Source: a virus. Taken from it: a DNA stretch of 29,950 nucleotides. Every line of letters begins with the position of its first letter. Positions within the stretch are counted from its first letter, which is position 1. Both the position numbers and the translations under genes were made by a program. Under the pieces are notes generated by a model. The model saw only the letters and a program-made list of their open reading frames with translations. It was not told the DNA's origin and searched no databases. Where the stretch lies: the IMG/VR virus record IMGVR_UViG_3300034374_001592, positions 1 to 29,950 of that record; one strand, given 5' to 3'. Positions 14,143 through 23,364 of the stretch are shown piece after piece.

Positions 14143-14625
14143 CTATGAAGCCTGCGGCCCAGAAGCAGTACCAAACAGCAACTTGTTCAAAGTCTCTGCA
14201 CTGTCAGCACCAGCGATCAAACCTGCGATCTGATCTGGGTCATTTGTAAACGGTTGTCCCGATGACTGTGTTTCAGCAATACGGGACAGCGACTGCATCT
14301 CAGGTGAGAGTGCTGCCGTAGGCTCACTTGTAGCCTCGCTGGTTTCCTGAATACCAAAGATTTCTCCGTACTCAGACAACCAGTTTTCCACATCTTCCGA
14401 AGTGGTAGCATCCTTAGGAATAAGTGCCGCAACCTTTTCCGGCAATCCCTTAGATGCAATAACGTCCTTTACAGAGCGTTCACGGATAGACGATTGCATG
14501 CTGTCCAACTGCTCCGCAAGTTCCTTCTTCTCAGCCTGCAACTTCTTGTAAGCCTTGCGAAGTTCTTTCATCGCGTTGCCATCGTTGGCTTCTAGATCGT
14601 CGTCGTCCCACTCAAATTCGGACAT
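14143..14625 (-). CDS. Capsid assembly scaffold protein, 160 aa
   Basis: A highly acidic start (SEFEWDDDDLEAND) is followed by a coiled coil at about residues 18-50 (MKELRKAYKKLQAEKKELAE), a helical middle and a flexible Ser/Thr/Glu-rich C-terminal half ending with LNKLLFGTASG. Acidic, helical, extended proteins immediately upstream of the major capsid gene are typical phage scaffolds that template shell assembly and leave or are degraded. ATG at 14625 has AAGGGAG seven bases upstream. No protease is seen in this window. Confidence 0.9.
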   Translation of the reverse strand: MSEFEWDDDDLEANDGNAMKELRKAYKKLQAEKKELAEQLDSMQSSIRERSVKDVIASKGLPEKVAALIPKDATTSEDVENWLSEYGEIFGIQETSEATSEPTAALSPEMQSLSRIAETQSSGQPFTNDPDQIAGLIAGADSAETLNKLLFGTASGPQAS

Positions 14626-14666
14626 ATGTAACTCCCTTACTATTCATATAGGTGAATCGTTACCCA

Positions 14667-14739
14667 CATCATCAACCGGGGAAGAAGATGATGGCTGTAA
14701 CTACCGGGCTGTTGCACCGCCAGGGCCGGTCGGTCTGGC
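14667..14739 (-). promoter_or_regulatory. Two hairpins upstream of scaffold and capsid genes
   Basis: CATCATC (14667-14673) pairs with GATGATG (14687-14693), and GCCAG (14719-14723) with CTGGC (14735-14739). On the minus strand they lie between a tRNA-like element and the scaffold ribosome site, in the only sizeable untranslated gap of the capsid region. Confidence 0.5.
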
Positions 14740-14745
14740 TGGGAG

Positions 14746-14832
14746 TGGACATGCCCCGAATTGAACGGGGGTTAAAGAACTAACGCAGGAATTCTCACCG
14801 CGAATTACAATTCTTTCTCACCTGTCATGCCC
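14746..14832 (-). ncRNA. tRNA-like element (canonical T-arm and acceptor stem, degenerate D-arm)
   Basis: On the minus strand GGGCATG (14832-14826) pairs with CATGTCC (14753-14747) as a seven-base acceptor stem with one G-U. It is contiguous with a perfect T-arm CCCCG-TTCAATT-CGGGG (14770-14754). At the expected anticodon position AATTC/GAATT enclose a seven-base loop GCGGTGA (apparent anticodon GGT). A possible long variable arm is GTTA/TAAC. Total 87 nt, no encoded CCA. The D-arm is poor: no paired GG, and the loop position before the anticodon is C, not T. It is either a decayed tRNA or a tRNA mimic used for RNA processing. Confidence 0.4.
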
Positions 14833-14840
14833 GTATTCAG

Positions 14841-16040
14841 TTATATAGAGCGAGGTCGCTTCAGTGCTGCCGACCGGATAGCCGACCTACCACCAAAACG
14901 TGCACGTTCACGAGACTGCAAGCCACGAACCTTCTCGCGTGCCTCTTGGTCAAGATCCAGGCGAGACAATGCAGTCTCTTCCTCTGTCAATGTTGTCTTT
15001 TCGATATCTGCCAGTCGGCGTGTAGCCTTCTGAATATCGGACACCTCAGTCAATATTGGCTCAATGGCAGTGCCACGAATGTCCTCACCACCACCAACAA
15101 ACTCACCAATACGCTCAGACACACCAGCACCAAACGTCAAACCGGCACGCTGTGCGTAGCCACCAACAATGGCTGCGTTAGCACGACGCTGGATCTGGGT
15201 CGTGGTGTTCTCTGGGTCAAGGACGTACTGCGTCAGTAGTGCTGGATCAATGCCGTAGAACTGTTGCAAACTGTCCCGTACTTCTTGTGGTGTTTCCGCG
15301 ACAACTCGTTGAGCATCAGTAACGCGATCACGGACCTCATTCACCGACAAAGAAAAATCAGAGACAAGGCTGGCTATGGCATCGTATTCTGTTTGAGTAC
15401 CAGAAGTACCTAGATAGTCACGAAGCCCAGCCTCACGGAATACCTGTCGATACTGCGTTTCAAGGTTTAGATACTCCGCTTCATTGCGAATATCAGTGAT
15501 GCCTCTTTGCTGTAAACCTAGTAGACCTTTAAAGCGAGTCTTGTATTGTTCAGTTTGCTTCAGTTTTTCAGCAATAACAGCAGTGTTTCTGCCCCATGTT
15601 CGCACCAACTCGTCAACTTGGTCTGCAAGCCCTTCCATGTTGTACTCACGAAGAACTCCAGTTAAGAACGCTTTTGCTGCCTCTCGCTCTGCTGCTATTT
15701 CCGCATCACGTTGGCTTCTAAGAGCGTCAAGTTCAGCCTGCATCGCGTCAAGTTGATCTTGCATCGGATTTCTTGCAGGAGTCGGTGGGGCCGGTGGTTG
15801 AAGAAACCCTGGTCCCGGCAGTGGATCTGCTGGAGGTTGCGGTCCTCTACCCTCGCCTTGACCAACATTAGCGGCAGCAACAGCATACTGATCCGCAACC
15901 GCTTGAACCCTAGCCTGACCGCTCCCCTGAATGTTGGCTGCGGCTTGAGCGTAATTCCTAGCAGCAGCAAGGTTCCCCTTACGAGCCTCTTCCTCTGCGA
16001 GACGCAAACGCTTTGCAACCATTTGTGCCTTAGTAGCCAT
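14841..16040 (-). CDS. Internal virion-type protein, 399 aa
   Basis: A mostly helical protein. The N-terminal helix is rich in Ala/Arg/Glu (MVAKRLRLAEEEARKGNLAA), a Pro/Gly-rich linker covers about 60-92, a coiled coil about 93-128 (QLDAMQAELDALRSQRDAEI), then many short helices. Its place upstream of scaffold and capsid, after the giant protein, suggests an internal core or ejection protein of a short-tailed phage, delivered with DNA. No enzymatic motif. The ATG shares a base with the preceding stop (TAATG). The tRNA-like element lies just after its stop. Confidence 0.85.
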   Translation of the reverse strand: MATKAQMVAKRLRLAEEEARKGNLAAARNYAQAAANIQGSGQARVQAVADQYAVAAANVGQGEGRGPQPPADPLPGPGFLQPPAPPTPARNPMQDQLDAMQAELDALRSQRDAEIAAEREAAKAFLTGVLREYNMEGLADQVDELVRTWGRNTAVIAEKLKQTEQYKTRFKGLLGLQQRGITDIRNEAEYLNLETQYRQVFREAGLRDYLGTSGTQTEYDAIASLVSDFSLSVNEVRDRVTDAQRVVAETPQEVRDSLQQFYGIDPALLTQYVLDPENTTTQIQRRANAAIVGGYAQRAGLTFGAGVSERIGEFVGGGEDIRGTAIEPILTEVSDIQKATRRLADIEKTTLTEEETALSRLDLDQEAREKVRGLQSRERARFGGRSAIRSAALKRPRSI

Positions 16041-16984
16041 TAACGGAATCCAAACGTTTTGAGCAGACCAGTCATGCTTTCTGCGTAAGTTTCATAAGCA
16101 TTATCTGTTGTTTGCCAGCGAGGATCATTTCTTATATCCTGCTCAAACTCATAAATAGGTTTGATTATCGGTTTTCCATCAGGACCAATGGCCTGGAGGC
16201 CGGACTGCAAAAGCGGGTCATTAAGTGTCACTGTCCCTGAACCCAACTCAAGAAGGTTTTCCATCCGACCACGGTACGGTGCAGAAATGTCGTATATATC
16301 CTGACCGGCTTGGATGCGATCTGCCCACGCAGGGTAAGCACCAACAAGGTAAGTGTTTCGCAAATCTTGCAAAACATCAAACTCTGTTGTCTCTCCAGAT
16401 TGAATACTCTTTAAGTATCCATCTATCATGCCCTGGGAAATATCGACATTGTTCCTGCGGCCCCACTCTGACAAACCTGCTGCGGTCTTGCCAGCCTCAC
16501 CTTGATAAACACCATCAACCGCACTAATAAAATCAGACAAAATGTTGCTGACTTGAGCGTCACTTAAACCCATGCGACGTTTGCGAACTACAAGATCCCG
16601 CAGTTCTTCGTCAGTCATAACTGCACCGGCTTGAATGGCAAGATCCCTTAGGTTCTCAACCTCTGCGGCAATCTGCTCACCCCAAACATCAGGAAAGCGA
16701 GCCTCAAAGTCCATGTCTGCAATAGCAACAGAAGAATACTTTTGGCTAAAAGGTTGCTGGTCTAACTCAAGAAAGAATGCTTCCTTGCTAAAACCCTCAG
16801 GGTTGGCTAAATACTCTTCTGTTTTGCCATTAAACCACTCAAGCAACTGCTGGTCTTGTTGAATCAAAGCATAAGAGATAGCCCACATATTCTGGAACTC
16901 TTTGCGCTTTTGATTTTCGTAACGCTTCTTTTCTTTCTTGGTTACTTTGCCGTCTTGATTGAGGTCTGCGGGATCAACTGTCAC
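16040..16984 (-). CDS. Internal virion-type protein with N-terminal EF-hand, 314 aa
   Basis: Residues 7-18 are DLNQDGKVTKKE, a textbook EF-hand/dockerin calcium loop with D7, N9, D11, T15 and E18 in the ligand positions and G12 at the turn. The remainder is helical, including VMTDEELRDLVVRKRRMGLS and NILSDFISAVDGVY, and ends with helices of the type NAYETYAESMTGLLKTFG. It lies between two other internal-virion-type genes and starts by GTGA overlap. A structural role in the capsid core is inferred from context; the calcium site may stabilise it or act as an assembly or entry switch. Confidence 0.87.
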   Translation of the reverse strand: MTVDPADLNQDGKVTKKEKKRYENQKRKEFQNMWAISYALIQQDQQLLEWFNGKTEEYLANPEGFSKEAFFLELDQQPFSQKYSSVAIADMDFEARFPDVWGEQIAAEVENLRDLAIQAGAVMTDEELRDLVVRKRRMGLSDAQVSNILSDFISAVDGVYQGEAGKTAAGLSEWGRRNNVDISQGMIDGYLKSIQSGETTEFDVLQDLRNTYLVGAYPAWADRIQAGQDIYDISAPYRGRMENLLELGSGTVTLNDPLLQSGLQAIGPDGKPIIKPIYEFEQDIRNDPRWQTTDNAYETYAESMTGLLKTFGFR

Positions 16985-17808
16985 CCTGGCCTCCCTTCAA
17001 GCCACTCATAAAAGAAACCCATCATGTCAGTTGCCTTGGCGAACTCTTCAGCCTCTGGACCCTTGGCAAGTGCATCGCGGATAACGTCTTGCCTACCCTG
17101 CGCGGTAATGCCCTGTTGTGTTGCGGAAAAACCTGTGCCACTTTGACTAACAGTTGGCTCTTGCTTTTCCGCTTGACGCACCTTCTTCAAGACTCGCTGG
17201 AACTCTTCATCAGTAACCGCTCTACCCAAAATATCTGAAGCAAGAGTATCTGCTGTTAGGCGAAGGTCACGTTCACTAGCCATTGTGGTTGTAGTGACCG
17301 GCCCGGTATAGCGACCCCTAGCGGTTTTCTTTTTGTCTGCCTCTGGCATAAACTTTTCTGGAATCTCAAAGACTCCATCGTCGCCTAGAATGCCCCGCTT
17401 GGCTGCAACATCAAAAAGAATATCCACGGGTGACTGCCGTATCCCACTCTTTGATTTACGGTCAGACTCAGTAACGTACTTACTGAATAATGCCTGACCA
17501 GAACCGCCGTAACGACCGCCAATATCATCAGCAACAACGTCAAACAACAAGCGCACATTATCACTAAGGTCAGTGCTGTAAGCAGCCTCTAGTTCGCTTT
17601 TATCATAAAACCGATAGTACGAAGATGGCACATTTTCTTTTGCTTCGGTTGCTCGTGATTGAGGTCGAAGATACCAAGCACCTGTTGCTGGGCCAGTCTC
17701 AATCTTAGGCGCATCACCCCGAACTTTGGGCGGCTGAACCACACCCCTAAGGGAATCTGATTCTGAAGTGTACTCAGGCGTAAACGCTGGTTTATCCCCA
17801 TTAGCCAT
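16981..17808 (-). CDS. Virion-associated protein, 275 aa
   Basis: The N-terminal 60 residues are polar and Pro-rich (PAFTPEYTSESDSLRGVVQP). Then a helical domain appears with YYRFYDKSELEAAYSTDLSD and VRLLFDVVADDIGGRYGG. A second helical part contains LASDILGRAVTDEEFQRVLK, and the C-terminus ends DMMGFFYEWLEGRPG. No catalytic motif is recognised. It directly follows the giant gene with an eight-base overlap; ATG at 17808 is chosen over one 27 bases further upstream because it starts the shorter, better-placed overlap. Likely a partner of the giant protein in the capsid core. Confidence 0.85.
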   Translation of the reverse strand: MANGDKPAFTPEYTSESDSLRGVVQPPKVRGDAPKIETGPATGAWYLRPQSRATEAKENVPSSYYRFYDKSELEAAYSTDLSDNVRLLFDVVADDIGGRYGGSGQALFSKYVTESDRKSKSGIRQSPVDILFDVAAKRGILGDDGVFEIPEKFMPEADKKKTARGRYTGPVTTTTMASERDLRLTADTLASDILGRAVTDEEFQRVLKKVRQAEKQEPTVSQSGTGFSATQQGITAQGRQDVIRDALAKGPEAEEFAKATDMMGFFYEWLEGRPG

Positions 17809-20800
17809 TTTCTTCAACACCCCACTCTTTAGCAAAATACCTTTGCCAAGCCTCGTTAAATTCAGGAGAATCTTCCAGCACGTTCACTTCGACCCACTCA
17901 GCAAATTGGGCTTTAATGCGCTTCTTTTCGTCACTAGAAACTCCCTCTAAAGACTTAAGCGCAATATCCCTATTATCTAAAAAGTAGGAGATATCTTGCC
18001 AAAGTTGAGTTTTGCCCTCATCCTTGGAAAACTTCGGGTGCTTCATAATGTTCCGTAGTTGACGGGCAGCATTGTTAGCAACGTTGCCACTGCGGTCACC
18101 ATCAAAAGCGTTACCCCAGGCTTGATTGACTTCTTTATATTCGCCAACCCAACTTTTCCATTGGCTCTCTAACTGGTCAATCTGGTTACGGAAACGATCT
18201 TTAGCAGCCTCTGTGCTTGCGTCATCACGAAGGGTTCGCAAACGCTTAATCTCAGAATCAAACTTGATCTTTTGTTTGTTGTACCAAGACCAGCCATCGT
18301 TCTTTTTAATCTGAACTTCAAACTGCCCAGCATCTTTTATTGTTGCAACCGGATCAGTTTTACCAGGAAGAGGATTATCACGAAGATAATTTGCAACCGC
18401 CGCGCTGTATTCTCCGTCAGTACCCAGAGCAAGAAGATTAATAAACTCTATAGAGTTCTCATCCTTAGCCATTTCCCTAGCAATGTCAGGATACTTAACC
18501 CAAATCCTATCGTAAGCGTCCTGGGTCGGAGGAACAAATGCCTGATAGTTAGTGCCAGAATAGGTGTACCAACGTGCCCAATCACCGTACTGCTCTAGAA
18601 AAACATCACGAGCCTTTTCCTGGTCACCAGGATATTGACTTCTAATCTTGTACCAAGCATCCCGCATCATCTGCCCTGGTACTCTTTGATTAACCGAAAA
18701 GGCGTTCATAAACTTATTGCCGCCACGACTAAGATAGAAGTCCCTGGTCTTTTCTACAGCCTCATCATAGTTAGGTTCTTCACCAACTCCACCGTTCTTT
18801 TCCCAAAGAGCAACATCGTTAGCGTAAATCTGCACAGAAGCGCGAATAAAATCTGCATCGCTAAGACCTTTTGCTGCCCGATAGAGGTCTTTCTGGTAAG
18901 AACCAAAAAAGCCAGAAGCAATGTTTTTGTTGATCCCGTATGGAAAAACTTCTTCGTATACTGGACCTAAAGTTTCCTGAAGTATCTCTTCCGTCTTTGG
19001 ATTTCTTTTTGTTATTTCCGAAACCAAAGCAGACGCTGCATAAGATAACGCAGGAGCGTTAACAGTTACGGTTGCAAGAGACGCTACAGGTATCCGTACA
19101 CCAGTGTCAGTAGCATTCTTTTTTGTGCCAGGAATAATAATGTACTCTGCTTTTGACGGATCATCTACAGGGTTACCGTCAGCGTCTACCGCTAAGTTCA
19201 ACAAAATATCATTGGCAAACAAAGCAGTCTGGAACACGCGCTCCGGTTCCTTCATGGCAAATCTACCGTAACGGTAAATGCTATTATAGAACGCGCCAGG
19301 AAATGACATTAAAAATCTACTCATGTAGACAGGGTTGTTGTACCGTCGAATGTTGTAGAAAGTTTTTTCCAACTCAATCAACGCTGCGCGGTGAGCAGAC
19401 TGACGCATGGCCTCAAATTGAGGTTCAGAAAGTTTAACACCTTGTGCGTCAAGAACATCTGCTTTTTGCTGCATTTGCTTTTTAAACTCACGCTGATAGA
19501 AAGGCCAACGAGCGATCCGGTCCTCGGGCGTGGTAGCGATAAACTGCCAAATCCGGTCAAGACCTCGGTTTAACATTTCATAAGCCATAGCGATTCGTGA
19601 CTTAGGAATAAATAAAAGATCATCCCCCGATATGCGACTCAAATCAGAACGACCACCAAGAGCCGCCTGTAACTCACCAGGAGTAACTTCTTGACGAGCA
19701 ATCTGTTGCCGAACCTTTTCATCGGGAAAGTACTGATTAACGATCCGAATAACTTCGTCAAGTTCAGTCGTAGAGGAAAGTAAGACCTTACGCTTCTTTG
19801 GTGGCTTTGCCTTTTCACTGTTAAGGACGCTGCTTGTCGGGCTTTCTACTTGCTTGCGCTCAGAAGGAAGTTTCCGCGCTGGACCTTCTGGACCGGCAAT
19901 ATCAGAAATACCTTGAGAAGTTTCATCAATCCGACTACCAGGCATCCTTGTCGTGGAAGAAGGAGCAATATCATCGTATTGTTCTTTCGTTACAAGATAC
20001 TTTTTCTTAAGGCCCCTTTGATATTTCTTGCCTTCTTTTGATTGCAGCCATTCGACTAACTCTGCTCTTGTTTTACCCTCAAGGATCAACTGGATAAGAG
20101 GGTCACCCCTAAAGTAACGATTAGCAACATTTGCAATTTCGTCCCAGTATGCTGGATCGTTGGGGTCAATAATTGACTGTTGACCAGTTCGTTGCCAACG
20201 GCTAGTTTCATACTCAGCGCGATACGACGGATCATAAGTTAAACGGTTAGTGGTAGCAACAGATGCTTCTGCCCTGTAACCAGCACCGTAATCAAATCGC
20301 CTATCAGAAAAAGCAGAAGGAATCCTAATGGTTTCCCCGCCTACAATAATATCAGTGTACCCTTGACCTGATCCACGGTATCCACGCATACCGCTAACTT
20401 CAGCGATCTTTTCTCGCCTGCGACCTAAAGCAACTTGAGCAGCAGATATTCTTTGGTCAATGATTTCCATTGCCCTCTGCTGAATCTCAATCTCTCGCGC
20501 TGGATCTGTGTAATCAGTATCCTTTCGGGAGATAAGATCGTCATACTCTTTTTGCAAATCATCGACAAGTTTGATTGTTTCGTCATCAACCTGTCCCGCA
20601 GCAATGGCCTCACGATACTCAGTTAATTTTTGCCTGACGGTAGACAAACGCGCCGGTTCAACAACCTGCCGCCACTCGGGGGCTTTGCCGTCAAGGGCAT
20701 CCTCAATAGCGTTTAGTCGAAGTTGTGCATCAACAAGACGGCCTTTTAATTCAGGTTCGTACTGTTGGGCACGGACAGCAGACAACTTACCGGCTCGCAA

Positions 20801-23182
20801 ATTATCCAACTCAATTAACAGGCCATCAATTACAGCCTGAACGTCGTTACGCTGACGAGCGAGTTCCCGCAACTCATTACGCAACTGCTTTACGCTTGCG
20901 ACCTTCTCGCCTTTATTAGTAACTGCTTGAACTGCGTTCTTAAAAACTTTATCAAGGTTCAGCATGTAAACGGCGCGTTGCCCCATGTTCCTTCTATTGG
21001 CAATAAAATTACCAAGAGTAGCGCCCAGGCCCTCATCCGTTAGAATAGTCCCATGAGCCAACCAAGACGCAAGGAGTGGTTCTAGTGCAGCGTTCTTGCC
21101 GGTGTACCCAGGACGGAACAAAACGTTTGTGCGGAAAAACTTCATGCCAGCATCAAAGACTGTTGTTGCCATAGTTGCTGCGCTATCAATCGCCCCAACA
21201 ATCGGCCTAACTTCATCCCTTAAGCCGCGATAAATTTCTTCAAGAGGAAGGGTCGGAAAAGAGTTTAAGAGTTGCCGACGGCTAATTGGGTCGGTCAGTA
21301 TGCGACCACCGGCTTCGTCGTAAAGGTAGCCACCGTTCTCATTAAGATCATCAACGGCCCGTTGCATTCTTGTGCGGTATCCGCGTGCAAAAACAGAAGC
21401 AATTTCACGGTCAACGCCAAGCGTGCGAGCCATATTCTCAATAAGAACATCTTCCATTTGCTGCCACGCCTGTTGAAGATTTCCGGCACGCTTCGCTTCT
21501 TGAAGTTGTTCCATTATTTGAGTACGATAAGTGGAGGCTGGAATGGTTATATCTTGCGCTATGCCATCAACTATTTCTGTACCTACAACAATTTGCCTGT
21601 CTCCACGAAACAATGGCACAGAATCCAACTGAGCGGTAAGTTCGTCCCACATATCGTCTGGCCTTGCGCCAGATTTTGTTACATGGCCTAGTGGTTGACG
21701 CGACCCAACCCACTGAATAAAAGTCGTAACAGGCCCACCAGGAGTAGACTGTGCAACTTGCTGCGTCCAGCGAGGTGCATCAGAGTAATCAGCAGAGCGA
21801 GTGGCATAAGCAACTTTACCCTTACCCCTGCGGATTTTCTCCACAGTAAAGCGTTGGCTGGGAAGCCACGCACTACCTGGACCACGAATCAAAAAATCAT
21901 CGGCATCTGCGGTAGTAAAAAGATCCCTAAGTTCTTTAAAGTATTCGTCACGCGCCAAGGCTGAATCAAAAATTTGATTAGTCTTTATCAGGGCTTCGCC
22001 CTTCGGTGAAAAAACCTCTCCGTTAATGTCGGCGCTTCTAAGAATGTTGTTCATGTCAGACAAAGCCCACACGGTGTCTGGTGCTGCATCAGCCAAATCG
22101 CGGATAGCCCGAACGTCACCAACATTAGCAAGAATAATATTTGCTATTGTGTCTCTGTCGTTAGTTTTAGACAGAATACTTGCTAAAGTAAACTTATCTA
22201 CACCGTGACTATTAGCCACAATGGGGTTTTGCCTTAAACGAACGGGGTTGGTGTCCTCGGCAATCTCGTCAACGTAATCACCAAACGTCGTCCTATGCCC
22301 CTGCTGACCGCCAGTTTCTCGCCACTCCCTGTGGAACTCGTAGTCAAGTCGCCTCTTGGCAATATCGTCTGCCGAAAGCACTGCACTGCGTAAACCCATC
22401 TTTTCAAACGCGGCAAGTCTGCCTACCCGCGCAATGGGAGGAACTACTACTTCTAGTCCAAAATCGGTGGACCCTGTAATGAAACGGTAGTAAGGGTTTT
22501 CTTGAGCCTTAGCCATGTCATATTCTGACCAAGGATCGTAATTACTTAAACCACCAATATCATAAATAAAATCAAGACCAGTTCCTGCGTAAGCAAGATT
22601 ATTGGCAGCAGCAGCCTGACCAAAGGAAACTTGCTCGCTTCTGTTCCAAGCGTTGCGAATGTCATCCCACTGAAAACCTGGCTTAAGTTCAACCTCTTCG
22701 CCAAGTTCATTAGTAAAAACATCACCTTGATACAACGGTGAATCTGGGTCCGTTACCAACGCAGTCGTGCTTAATGGGCGGGTTACTCCGTGCGACCAGC
22801 CCTTCTCCGCAGCCCCAAGAAGCACACCAACCGGGCCAATACCAATACCCTTGTTGGCTTCAAGTTGTTCTTGCATAGCAAGTTCTTTGGCTTGCTGCCC
22901 AACCCGCGTCGCTGTCTCTGCGTCTGCACCACTAGCAGTTGCACGCATGGATGCGTCTAAACCCCTGATACCAGGCTGAAATGCTGTCGCTTCAGTTACT
23001 GCGCTTATCGCCCCCCCAAGAAGGTCGATATCTGACGCATAATCGACAGCAGATGAAATAGCACCAAAGACGGGCGAAGATTTCGCGTCATCAATAATGC
23101 TTTGAAGAATTGATTTAGAGGGTTTTCGGTAGCCCGTTTGGGATGTGGGAGTGCCACCGAAATACTCCGGCTGTACGCTCAT
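17801..23182 (-). CDS. Giant internal virion/ejection-type protein, 1,793 aa
   Basis: By far the longest gene, nearly one fifth of the window. N-terminal 1-270 contains amphipathic Gly/Ala stretches (LLGGAISAVTEATAFQPG, FGLEVVVPPIARVG). A basic motif FFRTNVLFRPGYTGKNAALE at about 682-701 recurs in large environmental phage proteins. A long coiled coil spans about 763-925. Around 1,230 lies TTPEDRIARWPFYQREFKK, then MSFPGAFYNSIYRYGRFAM. The C-terminal 200 residues are helical and charged. No lytic transglycosylase, polymerase or protease active site is visible. In short-tailed phages proteins this large placed near portal and capsid are ejected with DNA and form a trans-envelope channel; that is the favoured role. 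The ATG overlaps the previous stop (ATGA). Confidence 0.88.
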   Translation of the reverse strand: MSVQPEYFGGTPTSQTGYRKPSKSILQSIIDDAKSSPVFGAISSAVDYASDIDLLGGAISAVTEATAFQPGIRGLDASMRATASGADAETATRVGQQAKELAMQEQLEANKGIGIGPVGVLLGAAEKGWSHGVTRPLSTTALVTDPDSPLYQGDVFTNELGEEVELKPGFQWDDIRNAWNRSEQVSFGQAAAANNLAYAGTGLDFIYDIGGLSNYDPWSEYDMAKAQENPYYRFITGSTDFGLEVVVPPIARVGRLAAFEKMGLRSAVLSADDIAKRRLDYEFHREWRETGGQQGHRTTFGDYVDEIAEDTNPVRLRQNPIVANSHGVDKFTLASILSKTNDRDTIANIILANVGDVRAIRDLADAAPDTVWALSDMNNILRSADINGEVFSPKGEALIKTNQIFDSALARDEYFKELRDLFTTADADDFLIRGPGSAWLPSQRFTVEKIRRGKGKVAYATRSADYSDAPRWTQQVAQSTPGGPVTTFIQWVGSRQPLGHVTKSGARPDDMWDELTAQLDSVPLFRGDRQIVVGTEIVDGIAQDITIPASTYRTQIMEQLQEAKRAGNLQQAWQQMEDVLIENMARTLGVDREIASVFARGYRTRMQRAVDDLNENGGYLYDEAGGRILTDPISRRQLLNSFPTLPLEEIYRGLRDEVRPIVGAIDSAATMATTVFDAGMKFFRTNVLFRPGYTGKNAALEPLLASWLAHGTILTDEGLGATLGNFIANRRNMGQRAVYMLNLDKVFKNAVQAVTNKGEKVASVKQLRNELRELARQRNDVQAVIDGLLIELDNLRAGKLSAVRAQQYEPELKGRLVDAQLRLNAIEDALDGKAPEWRQVVEPARLSTVRQKLTEYREAIAAGQVDDETIKLVDDLQKEYDDLISRKDTDYTDPAREIEIQQRAMEIIDQRISAAQVALGRRREKIAEVSGMRGYRGSGQGYTDIIVGGETIRIPSAFSDRRFDYGAGYRAEASVATTNRLTYDPSYRAEYETSRWQRTGQQSIIDPNDPAYWDEIANVANRYFRGDPLIQLILEGKTRAELVEWLQSKEGKKYQRGLKKKYLVTKEQYDDIAPSSTTRMPGSRIDETSQGISDIAGPEGPARKLPSERKQVESPTSSVLNSEKAKPPKKRKVLLSSTTELDEVIRIVNQYFPDEKVRQQIARQEVTPGELQAALGGRSDLSRISGDDLLFIPKSRIAMAYEMLNRGLDRIWQFIATTPEDRIARWPFYQREFKKQMQQKADVLDAQGVKLSEPQFEAMRQSAHRAALIELEKTFYNIRRYNNPVYMSRFLMSFPGAFYNSIYRYGRFAMKEPERVFQTALFANDILLNLAVDADGNPVDDPSKAEYIIIPGTKKNATDTGVRIPVASLATVTVNAPALSYAASALVSEITKRNPKTEEILQETLGPVYEEVFPYGINKNIASGFFGSYQKDLYRAAKGLSDADFIRASVQIYANDVALWEKNGGVGEEPNYDEAVEKTRDFYLSRGGNKFMNAFSVNQRVPGQMMRDAWYKIRSQYPGDQEKARDVFLEQYGDWARWYTYSGTNYQAFVPPTQDAYDRIWVKYPDIAREMAKDENSIEFINLLALGTDGEYSAAVANYLRDNPLPGKTDPVATIKDAGQFEVQIKKNDGWSWYNKQKIKFDSEIKRLRTLRDDASTEAAKDRFRNQIDQLESQWKSWVGEYKEVNQAWGNAFDGDRSGNVANNAARQLRNIMKHPKFSKDEGKTQLWQDISYFLDNRDIALKSLEGVSSDEKKRIKAQFAEWVEVNVLEDSPEFNEAWQRYFAKEWGVEENG

Positions 23183-23364
23183 TCACTTCCCATCTTAACG
23201 TTTACCAAAGCATCCAAAAATGCCTCACGATCCTCTACCGTTTTCCAGCGAACGTTTGCCAAACCCCACGCCATTGGGAGATTGGTGTAACCCATCTTCG
23301 TGGCGGCGGCATTGAAGTTGTCAAGAAACGTCAACGGCCTCCACTGCGGCTTTTTGCCCCTCAT
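23179..23364 (-). CDS. Small basic protein, 61 aa
   Basis: A 61-residue protein with a Trp/Arg/Lys-rich N-terminus (GKKPQWRPLTFLDNFNAAAT) and a helical C-terminus (DREAFLDALVNVKMGSE). It is coupled on both sides by ATGA overlaps with the Pro-rich gene and the giant gene. No family is recognised. Its invariant coupling suggests it is made in fixed ratio with the giant protein, perhaps as a chaperone or minor core component; this is only inferred. Confidence 0.82.
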   Translation of the reverse strand: MRGKKPQWRPLTFLDNFNAAATKMGYTNLPMAWGLANVRWKTVEDREAFLDALVNVKMGSE

